Positions 35,827-43,453 of a DNA stretch of 64,000 nt are shown piece after piece. This DNA is from Stackebrandtia nassauensis DSM 44728 (GTDB lineage: Bacteria > Actinomycetota > Actinomycetes > Mycobacteriales > Micromonosporaceae). The stretch's first letter is position 1. Every line of letters begins with the position of its first letter. The notes beneath the pieces were generated by a model. It was not told the DNA's origin and ran no database searches. It saw only the letters and a program-made list of their open reading frames with translations. The translations under genes were made by a program, and so were the position numbers. Location of the stretch: positions 6,324,001 to 6,388,000 of the forward strand of contig NC_013947.1 in NCBI RefSeq assembly GCF_000024545.1. The letters run 5' to 3'.

Positions 35827-37038
35827 TCAGCCTTCGCTGACCTCGCCGAAGTTCTGGGTGAAGTCCTTCATCTCGCTGACGGCCGGGACCGAGTGCGGGT
35901 CGAGTCCGTGGGCCAGCGCCAGGTAGACCGACGCGAAGTCGGGCACCGCGATCAGCGAGGCGAGTCGCTCCAGGGCGCTGCCGCCCTCGGCGGCGAAGGT
36001 GTCGCAGCGGATGCCGCGTCGGTCGGCCAGTTCGGCGACCGCGTCCGCGCGCCGGGTGTCCGGCGGCGGGTTGTCCTCGTCGTTCTCCAGCCCGTCGTCG
36101 CGCAGCAGCACGATCCGCAACCGGGTGCCGCCGTCGGTGGCCTGGTCGTCGGGGTCGGCGAAGATGTCGCGCTCGCCTTCGGCGAGGGACCCGAAGACGC
36201 CGTCCAGCAGTCCGACGCGGCCGCGGCCGACCTCGCCGAGTTCACCGGACACGACCGGGTAGCGGGCGTTGGCGGCCAGCATGTCGCCGAAGCGGCGCGC
36301 GGCCACCCCGGCCAGCGGCGAGGAGCCCCACACCACCGGGATCGCCCCGGCCAGGTCGAGGGCCAGCGCCTTGGCGGGGTTGACGAAGGAGTCGTTGAGC
36401 GGCTTGCAGCGTTCGGCGTCGGCGTCCAGCCGGGCGGCGGCCTCGGCGATGTCGGCCTCGGCGATGCGCACCATGCCGCAGGCGCGTCCGGCCAGCAGCA
36501 CCGGAACGGTCAGCGCCCACAGGCTCAACCGGGCCGGGGCGCGGCGCGGCACCGGGATGTAGGGGGCGCGGGCCCGTTCGGCCACGGCCTGCAACGGGGA
36601 GTCGGGGGCGCCGATGGCGACCAGCCGGGCGCCACGGCGGGCTCCGGCCTCGGCGGCGGCCAGCGCCTCGGGACTGCGGCCCGAGGCCGAAACGGCGATG
36701 ACGACGTCGGCGGCACCGACCCAGCCGGGTATCCCGGCGCTGCGGTGCGCGAGCACCGGCACCGGACACCGTGGACCGGCCACTGTGGTCAGGATGTCAC
36801 CGGTGCGGGCGGCGGTGCCGACGCCGGCGACCACCACGGCCCGGGGCCTGCCGCCCTCGGACAGTTGGGCCAGGTCGGCCTCGGCGGCCAGTTGCCCGAC
36901 CTCCCGCAGCTGCGGCCCGGCCGAGGCCACGGCCCGCAGCGAACCGCCCGGGTCCAGCCGGGCCAGGCTCTCCTCGGAATCGATCCGCGCCGGGTCGGCG
37001 TTGCGGTCTCCCGAAACCCCCGCCATGCCATCGTCCAC
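35827..37038 (-). CDS. SIS-domain protein, PGI/phosphomannose isomerase-like
   Basis: The 403-residue protein has two sugar isomerase folds. The first has VVVAGVGTAARTGDIL and VIAVSASGRSPEALAAAEA; the second has AIPVVWGSSPLAGVAARRFG. It matches the actinobacterial homologue of bifunctional glucose-6-P/mannose-6-P isomerase (TIGR02128 type). With manA in the same locus its enzyme role is unsettled; it may act on another sugar phosphate. The start GTG at 37038 overlaps the last base of the Trm112 stop, with GAGGGGGAG as ribosome site. Confidence 0.82.
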   Translation of the reverse strand: MDDGMAGVSGDRNADPARIDSEESLARLDPGGSLRAVASAGPQLREVGQLAAEADLAQLSEGGRPRAVVVAGVGTAARTGDILTTVAGPRCPVPVLAHRSAGIPGWVGAADVVIAVSASGRSPEALAAAEAGARRGARLVAIGAPDSPLQAVAERARAPYIPVPRRAPARLSLWALTVPVLLAGRACGMVRIAEADIAEAAARLDADAERCKPLNDSFVNPAKALALDLAGAIPVVWGSSPLAGVAARRFGDMLAANARYPVVSGELGEVGRGRVGLLDGVFGSLAEGERDIFADPDDQATDGGTRLRIVLLRDDGLENDEDNPPPDTRRADAVAELADRRGIRCDTFAAEGGSALERLASLIAVPDFASVYLALAHGLDPHSVPAVSEMKDFTQNFGEVSEG

Positions 37039-37259
37039 TACTCCCCCTCGGTATTCGCGTCTTCCGGCACAGCACCATCGCCCGGCTTCGGCTCGGTCGC
37101 CTCGTCCAGCAGCAGCACCGGGATGCCGTCGTCGATCCGGAAGATCCGGCGGCATTCGGTGCAGGTCAAGGTCTGTGCAGCGGAATCATAGGTCAACGGA
37201 GCGTGATGGGTGTCCGGGCAGGCCAGCACCTCGAGCAGCGCGGGGTCGAGTGTGGGCAT
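37038..37259 (-). CDS. Trm112-like zinc-ribbon protein
   Basis: The 73-residue protein has LLEVLACPDTHHAPLTYD, then LTCTECRRIFRIDDGIPVLL. Cys residues at ACP and CTEC could bind zinc, though the first knuckle has Cys-Pro-Asp-Thr instead of a full CxxC. Bacterial Trm112-like (YcaR) proteins are small accessory subunits, often for methyltransferases. It stands between phosphomannomutase and the SIS gene, as in many actinomycetes. I chose the second ATG (37259) because AAAGGA lies at a suitable distance; ATG 37268 adds three residues. Confidence 0.85.
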   Translation of the reverse strand: MPTLDPALLEVLACPDTHHAPLTYDSAAQTLTCTECRRIFRIDDGIPVLLLDEATEPKPGDGAVPEDANTEGE

Positions 37260-37274
37260 GGCGTTCATCCTTTC

Positions 37275-38639
37275 TCAGCGGCGCACCTGGGCCAGCACCT
37301 CGTCGCGCAGTTCCCGCATGCGCTCGACGGTGGGGGCCTCGGCGTTCAAGCGCAGCAGCGGCTCGGTGTTGGACGGACGCAGGTTCAGCCAGGCGCCGTC
37401 GGCGAAGGTGATGGTCAGGCCGTCGAGGTGGTCGACGCTGGTACCGGCGCGGTCGGCGTAGTACTCCTCGACCTCGCTGAGCTTCGCGGACTGGTCGGCG
37501 ACGGTGGAGTTGATCTCGCCGGAGGACACGTAGCGGTCGTAGGACGCCACCAGGTCCGACAGTGGAACCGAGGCGTTGCCCAGCGCCCGCAGCACGAACA
37601 TCGCGGCCAGCATGCCGGTGTCGGCGAACCAGAAGTCGCGGAAGTAGTAGTGGGCGGAGTGCTCGCCGCCGAACACGGCGTCGGCCTTGGCCATCTCGGC
37701 CTTGATGAAGGAGTGCCCCACCCGGGTACGCACGGCCTTGCCGCCGTTCTCGGTGATGACCTCGGGTACCGCGCGGGAGGTGATGAGGTTGTGGATGACG
37801 GTCGAGCCGGGGTGCCGGGCCAGTTCGGCCTCGGCGACCAGGGCCGTGATCGCGCTGGGCGACACCGGTTCCCCGCGTTCGTCGACGACGAAGCAGCGGT
37901 CGGCGTCGCCGTCGAAGGCCAGGCCCAGGTCGGCTCCGCGTTCCACGACGGCCTTCTGCAGGTCGACCAGGTTGGCCGGTTCCAGCGGGTTGGCCTCGTG
38001 GTTGGGGAAGTTGCCGTCCAGCTCGAAGTACATCGGGACGACGCTCAGCGCGTCGACCGGACCCAGGACGGCGGGCACGGTGTGCCCGGCCATGCCGTTG
38101 CCCGCGTCGATGACGACGTTGAGGTCGCGGATCCCGGACAGGTCGACCAGGCCGCGCAGGTGGGCCGCGTAGCCCTCCAGGAAGTCCTGGGCGGTCACGG
38201 TTCCGGGCTTGTCCGCCGCGGGCGCCGGGTGGCCGTCCAGAATGGCCTGTGCCTTGTCGCGGATCGCGGCCAGCCCGGTGTCCATACTGATCGGACGGGC
38301 TCCCGGCAGGCACAGCTTGATGCCGTTGTAGACGGCCGGGTTGTGGCTGGCGGTGAACATGGCCCCGGCGATGTCACGGGAGCCGGACACGTAGTAGAGC
38401 TCGTCGGTGGAGCACAGCCCCGCGTCGAGGACGTCGGCCCCAGCGGCGGCAGCGGCCCGCGCGAACGCCGCCGACAGTCCCACCCCCGATTCGCGCATGT
38501 CCCGGGCGATGACGACGGTGTCCACACCGGTCACCGAGACGAAGGCGGCCCCGAAGGCCGCCGCCACGTCCTCGTCCCACTGTTCGGGGACCAGACCGCG
38601 AATGTCGTACGCCTTGACAATGCCGCCTAGATCAGGCAC
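37275..38639 (-). CDS. manB: Phosphomannomutase/phosphoglucomutase
   Basis: The enzyme converts mannose-6-P to mannose-1-P. The 454-residue product has KAYDIRGLVPEQWDED at the N-terminus, the phosphoserine loop GAMFTASHNPAVYNGIKL, the metal loop GLAFDGDADRCFVVD, the sugar loop GGEHSAHYYFRDF and the phosphate loop RPSNTEPLLRLN. All four catalytic elements are intact. The start is GTG at 38639 with AGGAAGG upstream; another in-frame GTG lies three codons earlier. It probably shares a transcript with the Trm112 gene 15 bp downstream. Confidence 0.94.
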   Translation of the reverse strand: MPDLGGIVKAYDIRGLVPEQWDEDVAAAFGAAFVSVTGVDTVVIARDMRESGVGLSAAFARAAAAAGADVLDAGLCSTDELYYVSGSRDIAGAMFTASHNPAVYNGIKLCLPGARPISMDTGLAAIRDKAQAILDGHPAPAADKPGTVTAQDFLEGYAAHLRGLVDLSGIRDLNVVIDAGNGMAGHTVPAVLGPVDALSVVPMYFELDGNFPNHEANPLEPANLVDLQKAVVERGADLGLAFDGDADRCFVVDERGEPVSPSAITALVAEAELARHPGSTVIHNLITSRAVPEVITENGGKAVRTRVGHSFIKAEMAKADAVFGGEHSAHYYFRDFWFADTGMLAAMFVLRALGNASVPLSDLVASYDRYVSSGEINSTVADQSAKLSEVEEYYADRAGTSVDHLDGLTITFADGAWLNLRPSNTEPLLRLNAEAPTVERMRELRDEVLAQVRR

Positions 38640-38689
38640 GCCGCACACCTTCCTGGTATCGCTGACAACGCCAACGAGAGTACCGGGGC

Positions 38690-39091
38690 TCAGGGTCGCT
38701 GCGGTGGTTGCGTGCCGTCGGTATCGGCGCCACCTCCCACCACCCGCAGGTGCGGGCGGCCACGGGAGGGTTCGGTGGGTCGGCGTGGCGGCGTCGGGTT
38801 CTCCGGCGGCCGGGCCCGGGTGCGAGCCGATTCCCGGACGGCGTCGGCCAGCGCGACCAGGTCGTCGCCCGAGGGCATCGGGGCCGCGTAGTCGTCCACA
38901 TGCCGCACCAGGTCCCAGCCCCGGGGCGCGGTGAGCTTGCGGGCGTGGTCCTCGCACAGGTCGTAGGTGTGCGGCTCCTGGGTCGTGGCCAGCGGACCCA
39001 CCACGGCGGTGGAATCAACGTAGACGTACGTAAGGGTGGCCACCGCCGATTCGCGGCAGCCATTGCGGGAACAACGTCGATGCGACCTCAC
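38690..39091 (-). CDS. DUF3499 family protein
   Basis: A 133-residue actinobacterial protein. The N-terminus carries a metal-binding pattern, RRCSRNGCRESAVATLTYVY, with a second half CEDHARKLTAPRGWDLVRH, giving Cys-Cys and Cys-His pairs. The C-terminal third is Pro/Arg-rich and variable. DUF3499 genes are regular members of the manB-whiB region. The function is unknown; a small zinc-ribbon role in nucleic acid binding is inference. The start is GTG at 39091. Confidence 0.85.
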   Translation of the reverse strand: MRSHRRCSRNGCRESAVATLTYVYVDSTAVVGPLATTQEPHTYDLCEDHARKLTAPRGWDLVRHVDDYAAPMPSGDDLVALADAVRESARTRARPPENPTPPRRPTEPSRGRPHLRVVGGGADTDGTQPPQRP

Positions 39092-39298
39092 GGCCGGAAC
39101 GCTATCGCTCGATCGGCTGATTCGGTAGCGGTTATGACGGCGACACGCCGTCTCCGCCCCGGGTTGCCCGCCTTGGCAACCGGCCCCGACCTGGTTCGGG
39201 ATGCCACACCGCTCATCTCGCTCACCTCGTGCTTCAAGACACTCCTGACGACCGGCCAATCTTGGCCGGACCGTCATCGCTCCTCTACGCTAGTCCGC

Positions 39299-39736
39299 GT
39301 GCGCCATCGGGATCGCCGCGGACGCGGCCTACGTGGACAACTCGTCCCCGCGGCATTGCCCATGGCCAAGACCCGGGCGCAGAACTTCGACGCCCTGGTT
39401 CTGGAAGCCGTCGAGAACGTCGAGCGGGTGGTCGGCGACAACGAGCGGTTCGGCCCCAAGAAACTGGGCGGGGTCGAGTTCGCCGTCGAGGATGTCCCCG
39501 GCGAGGTCAACGCCTACGACACCGACGTCCTGGAGGACCGCGACGTGCCGCTGGCCCGGCTGTTCCCGGGCCGGGCCGGAGCCTCGGGCCCGTCACCGCG
39601 CATTGTGGTGTATCGCCGCCCGCTCGAGCTGCGGGCCAACGGGGTCGAGGAACTGGCCCAGCTGATCCGCAGCGTCGTCGTCGAACAGGTGGCGAATCTC
39701 CTGGGGGTTCGCCCCGAGGAGATCGACCCCGACTAG
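39299..39736 (+). CDS. Zincin-like metallopeptidase family protein (active site degenerate)
   Basis: The 145-residue protein belongs to the actinobacterial family annotated as metallopeptidase (Zincin_1). Its start GTG at 39299 gives the family's usual opening RHRDRRGRGLRGQLVP. The place where a HExxH motif would stand reads VVVEQVANLLGVRPEEIDPD, without the histidines. The protein therefore probably lacks peptidase activity. The 3' 230 bases overlap the antisense reading frame of the whiB gene. It is divergent from DUF3499. Confidence 0.8.
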   Translation: MRHRDRRGRGLRGQLVPAALPMAKTRAQNFDALVLEAVENVERVVGDNERFGPKKLGGVEFAVEDVPGEVNAYDTDVLEDRDVPLARLFPGRAGASGPSPRIVVYRRPLELRANGVEELAQLIRSVVVEQVANLLGVRPEEIDPD

Positions 39737-40139
39737 CTAAGGCCGCGACCGGCACCTGAACCTGTTCGGGTTCGGGCTGCTCGGCGACCGCCACGGCGTC
39801 CACGGTCTCGGTGTGCGACACCGGACGCAGCGGCAACGGTATGACGACCGGCTGCCGGGACTCGGCGGCCAGCCGGGACGCTTCGCGGGCCTCCCGCTTG
39901 GCTTTGCGTCGTTCGCGTTCCGACAGTCCACCCCAGATGCCGAACCGCTCGTCGTGCGCCAGTGCGAACTCCAGGCACTCGGCCTTGACCTCGCAGCGGG
40001 TACAGATCTTCTTTGCCTCCCTTGTGGAACCCCCTTTTTCGGGGAAGAACGCCTCCGGGTCAGTCTGCGCGCACAGGGCCCGCTCCTGCCACTCGGGGAC
40101 GTTTCCCAGAAGATCGGCCAGAAAGTCTCGGCCGTCCAT
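39507..40139 (-). CDS. WhiB-family iron-sulfur regulator with an unusual C-terminal extension
   Basis: The first 90 residues are a textbook WhiB domain. Cys23, Cys46, Cys49 and Cys55 bind the [4Fe-4S] cluster, and FGIWGGLSERERR is the sigma-contact and turn motif. A basic tail (KAKREAREASR) follows. WhiB proteins bind the primary sigma factor and control development or redox responses; position beside the mannose genes suits a WhiB2/WblE-like member. The frame then runs about 110 further residues, the last 77 antisense to the neighbouring zincin-like gene. That tail is Pro/Arg/Gly-rich and looks like unplanned coding. A shifted frame would stop at TAG near 39733. Confidence 0.85.
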   Translation of the reverse strand: MDGRDFLADLLGNVPEWQERALCAQTDPEAFFPEKGGSTREAKKICTRCEVKAECLEFALAHDERFGIWGGLSERERRKAKREAREASRLAAESRQPVVIPLPLRPVSHTETVDAVAVAEQPEPEQVQVPVAALASRGRSPRGEPPGDSPPVRRRRCGSAGPVPRPRWPAARAGGDTPQCAVTGPRLRPGPGTAGPAARRGPPGRRCRRR

Positions 40140-40328
40140 GTACGTCCGCCTCCTTGATGACGCGCCAGCATCCCACCGGCGCATTGCCCCCACTGTCAGT
40201 GAAATTACACGCGTGTCATTTAGGATTTGTGGTGGTTTTTCTGATATTGGGCACAAATTTCCCGAAGAAAGTCAACGCGTGCGGACACCGATCCATGACG
40301 CACAGTAGTGCATGAGACACCGGACGCT

Positions 40329-40817
40329 TCAGGCGGCCCGCCCGCGTAGCCAGGCGCGCAGGCACCCCAGCATGGCCACCACGACGAGCGTGAGCAGGCC
40401 CAGATCCAGCAGCAACGCCTCCACCGCCGAGCGGGTGTCGACGAAGACGGTGTCGAAACCGGCCCGCTGCTGCTCGGCGACATCGAGGCCGAACACGAAG
40501 GCGGCGCCGGTGATGAGCGCGCCGGTGACGATGAGGACGCCGTACTCGACCACCGCGACCAGCCGCACTCCCCCGTGCGTCGTCGACAGCGCCGCCACGA
40601 GCGGCAGCGCCAGCGGGATCGCCGAGTACAGCGTGTCGTGGGCGTGGTCGGTGAAGCCGAAACCCGCCGCCCGGGAACCGATCGTGTCGCGCGGGTCGTT
40701 GCCCGCGCCGAAGAACAGCTGCGACCACGCCACCGCGATGAACACCGCCGTCACGAGCAGCAGCACCGCCGCGGCCCGGACCCGGAACCGCGGCGACAGG
40801 TCCACGCTTGAGGTCAT
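40329..40817 (-). CDS. Four-span membrane protein of unknown function
   Basis: A 162-residue protein with four predicted membrane spans, such as AAAVLLLVTAVFIAVAWSQL and LDLGLLTLVVVAMLGCLRAW, and a periplasmic loop. I recognise no family. Its ATG at 40817 lies just after the guanylyltransferase stop at 40822 on the same strand, so they are probably co-transcribed. The 189 bp between this gene and whiB contain a 10-bp palindrome, ACACGCGTGT (40207-40216). Confidence 0.6.
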   Translation of the reverse strand: MTSSVDLSPRFRVRAAAVLLLVTAVFIAVAWSQLFFGAGNDPRDTIGSRAAGFGFTDHAHDTLYSAIPLALPLVAALSTTHGGVRLVAVVEYGVLIVTGALITGAAFVFGLDVAEQQRAGFDTVFVDTRSAVEALLLDLGLLTLVVVAMLGCLRAWLRGRAA

Positions 40818-40821
40818 GGCC

Positions 40822-41913
40822 TCAGACTAGGCCGGTGTCCCCCCGGTTCTTGAGTTCATCCACGAGTTTCTTGACGTCCTGTGCCCGGTCGCGCGGGCAC
40901 ACCAGCAGCGCGTCCGGGGTGTCCACGATGATCAGATCGTCGGTGCCGACGGTGGCCACCAGTCGCCCCGATCCGGGGACCAGGACGTTACGGCGCGCGT
41001 CCAGCGTCAGCACGTCCACTCCCTCGGCGCCGGTGGAGATGACGACGTTGCCGGAGTCGTCGTGCGGCGGCAGGATCGCGCCCAGGGTGTCGAAGTCGCC
41101 GACGTCGTTCCAGCCGAAGTCGCCGGGCACGACGCCGACCTTGCCCGCCGCGGCGGCCCCCTCCATGACGGCATAGTCGACCGAGATCTTCTCCAGTTCC
41201 GGCCACAACTTGCCGAACAGCTCCTCGCGCCGCGGGCTGTCCCAGGCGCCGGCCAGTTCCCGCACGGTGTCGTGCAGGTGCGGACGCTGCCGGTTGAGCT
41301 CGGCCAGGAACACGTCCACCCGCCACACGAACATCGAGGCGTTCCACAGGTAGTCGCCCGAGGAGACGTACTCGACGGCCGCGACGTGGTCGGGCTTCTC
41401 CTTGAACTCCTGCAGCAGGTTCCCGGCGCCCAGCGCCTCGCCACGGCGCAGGTAGCCGTAACTGGTGTCCGGACCGGTCGGCGTGATGCCGATGGTCATC
41501 AGCAGCCCGTCGGCGGCCATCTCCATGGCGGCCTCGACGGTCTTGGCGAAACCGGCCGCGTCGGCGATCAGGTGATCGGCGGCGAAGGAACCCATGAGCG
41601 CGTTCGGATCGCGCTCGGCGATCACGGCCGCGGCCAGCGCGATCGCGGCCGCGGAGTCCCGTGGGGACGGTTCGACGAGGATATTGGACTCGGGCAGCTC
41701 CGGCAGCTGCCGGGCCACCGCCGCCGCGTGCGCGGTCCCGGTGACCACGTAGCGGTGCGCGGCGTCCGACAGCGGCGCCAACCGGGCCACTGTGGATTGG
41801 ATCAGGGTGAGGTCACTGCCGGTCAGCGGATGCAGGAACTTGGGGTTGTCCGCTCGCGACAGTGGCCACAACCTCGTGCCACTGCCTCCGGCGGGAATCA
41901 CCGAGTGCAACAT
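40822..41913 (-). CDS. manC: Mannose-1-phosphate guanylyltransferase
   Basis: The enzyme makes GDP-mannose from mannose-1-P and GTP. The 363-residue protein has the nucleotidyltransferase signature SVIPAGGSGTRLWPLSR with the NPKFLHPL lysine, LVEPSPRDSAAAIALAA, GSFAADHLI and LQEFKEKPDHVAAVEYV. It also has a WNASMFVWRVDVFLAEL block. It lacks the C-terminal isomerase domain of bifunctional enzymes, which agrees with a separate manA. GDP-mannose feeds glycolipid and glycoprotein mannosylation. The ATG at 41913 is the first start of the conserved domain. Confidence 0.94.
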   Translation of the reverse strand: MLHSVIPAGGSGTRLWPLSRADNPKFLHPLTGSDLTLIQSTVARLAPLSDAAHRYVVTGTAHAAAVARQLPELPESNILVEPSPRDSAAAIALAAAVIAERDPNALMGSFAADHLIADAAGFAKTVEAAMEMAADGLLMTIGITPTGPDTSYGYLRRGEALGAGNLLQEFKEKPDHVAAVEYVSSGDYLWNASMFVWRVDVFLAELNRQRPHLHDTVRELAGAWDSPRREELFGKLWPELEKISVDYAVMEGAAAAGKVGVVPGDFGWNDVGDFDTLGAILPPHDDSGNVVISTGAEGVDVLTLDARRNVLVPGSGRLVATVGTDDLIIVDTPDALLVCPRDRAQDVKKLVDELKNRGDTGLV

Positions 41914-42110
41914 GCGGCACAGTATGCCCAGCGAAAGTAACGGGAGTGAGAGGGGCCGGTAATGGCTCGTCCGTCGCGAGACGGCTCCTGACCAAGCCTG
42001 GCAAGGCGGAGCCGGTCCCTCGTACCGGGTGTACTTGGGATCCGGCGACAACGCAGCCAGGCGCCGTGTCAGGGGGCGTCGCAGCAGGACAGACGCCATT
42101 GCCGGGGCCT

Positions 42111-43253
42111 CTAGACGGACTTACCCGCTGCCTTGCGCCAGGTCGCCAGGTGAGCCGAGGCACTGCGCTGCCAGGTGAAGTCGCGTGCACGTTCCACGCC
42201 CAGGATCGACAACTTCGAGCGCTGCTGCTCATCCCCGAGCAGCTTGGCCAGGTCCGAGGCGATCGCGTCGGGCTCCTCGCCGGTGTAGGCGACGGCGTCC
42301 CCGCCGACCTCCGGCAGCGACAGCCGCGGCGTGGTCAGCACCGGCGCCCCGCAGGCCATCGCCTCCAGGATCGGCAGTCCGAAACCCTCGCCGTAGGACG
42401 GGTAGGCGGCCACCAGCGCGCCGCCGAGGAAGCCCGGCAGGTCGGCGAACCGCAGGTAACCCGGGCGCACGACCTTCAGGTGCACCGGCACCTCGGCGAC
42501 CGCGTCGTCGATGGCGTCGTCGTGTCCGGAGCCGCCGGCCAGCACCAACGCGGGCGGCGCGGGCATCCGGCGCACCGCCGAAACCCAGCCGCGCACCAGG
42601 TTCGGCACGTTCTTGCGGGGTTCCATGACGCCGAGGAACGCCACGTAGGGGGTCTCGGCCAGGCCGAGCCGCGCCGCGACCCGGGCCTTCTCGGCCGGGG
42701 CGGGAATGTGGAAGGCCTCGGGGTCGACACCGTGGTACGCGACGTCCACATGGGACTCGTCGACGTCCAGTAGCCGCACCAGCTCGTCCCGGGTGGCCTT
42801 GCTGGGCACCACGACCCGGCTGGCCCGCCGCAGCGAGGTCTTGATGGCGGAGCGGAAGAAGGTGCCCCGGGCCTTGTCGTAGTGGTCCCGTTCGGTGAAG
42901 AACGTCGCGTCGTGGACGGTGACGGTCACCGGGCACCCGGCCCGCAGCGGGCAGGTGTAGAACGGGGAGTGCAGCACTTCGACGCCCAGCTGCTGCGCCA
43001 GCATTGGCAGGCCGGTCTGTTCCCAGGCCAGCCGCGCCGGGCGATGCGTCACCGCCGAGGGAGCGGCGATGACCTCGGCCTCGGGGACCAGGCCCAGATA
43101 CCGTTCGGCATCGGTGCGCTGGCACACCACGGACAGGTCGATCTCGTCGCCGACGTGCGCGAGGGCGGACAGCAGGCCGTCCACGTACCGGCCGACTCCG
43201 CCACGATCAGCGGGAACACTCGTGGCATCCACGAGCACCTTTACTCCGGACAC
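42111..43253 (-). CDS. Glycosyltransferase family 4 protein
   Basis: About 380 residues with the GT-B fold of GT4. The N-terminal motif is LVDATSVPADRGGVGRYV; the donor domain has YVAFLGVMEPRKNVPNLVR and YPSYGEGFGLPILEAMACG with the E-x7-E motif; the end is EVGGDAVAYTGEE. It lies next to the GDP-mannose genes, so a mannosyltransferase role is reasonable but not proven. The start is uncertain between GTG 43253 and GTG 43238, which has a better placed GGAG. Confidence 0.87.
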   Translation of the reverse strand: MSGVKVLVDATSVPADRGGVGRYVDGLLSALAHVGDEIDLSVVCQRTDAERYLGLVPEAEVIAAPSAVTHRPARLAWEQTGLPMLAQQLGVEVLHSPFYTCPLRAGCPVTVTVHDATFFTERDHYDKARGTFFRSAIKTSLRRASRVVVPSKATRDELVRLLDVDESHVDVAYHGVDPEAFHIPAPAEKARVAARLGLAETPYVAFLGVMEPRKNVPNLVRGWVSAVRRMPAPPALVLAGGSGHDDAIDDAVAEVPVHLKVVRPGYLRFADLPGFLGGALVAAYPSYGEGFGLPILEAMACGAPVLTTPRLSLPEVGGDAVAYTGEEPDAIASDLAKLLGDEQQRSKLSILGVERARDFTWQRSASAHLATWRKAAGKSV

Positions 43254-43384
43254 TGTTGATGGACTCCTTGAGTCTTGTGATAATTCCCACCGCCGAGCGT
43301 ACGCCCAGCTCCCAGCGATCTTCACGGACCCATTGTCCGGTACCCCTGGTGGGGGTGTGCTTACTCAACGCGGGTCACAAACGA

Positions 43385-43419
43385 CCGGGCCGGTGACACG
43401 ATCCGTGTCACCGGCCCGG
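43385..43419 (-). terminator. Terminator of the DUF3352 gene
   Basis: A perfect 16-bp stem (left arm CCGGGCCGGTGACACG) with a 3-base loop lies 35 bp past the stop at 43454. On the minus strand TCGTTTGTG follows. This is the strongest hairpin in its neighbourhood. Confidence 0.8.
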
Positions 43420-43453
43420 AGGGGTTCGTCCAATGGGGTTGTCCTTGGTGGGC

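Noticed and set aside
40207-40216. ACACGCGTGT palindrome upstream of whiB
   Set aside because: Ten bases is short and a palindrome of this kind can arise by chance in GC-rich DNA; not enough to call an operator.
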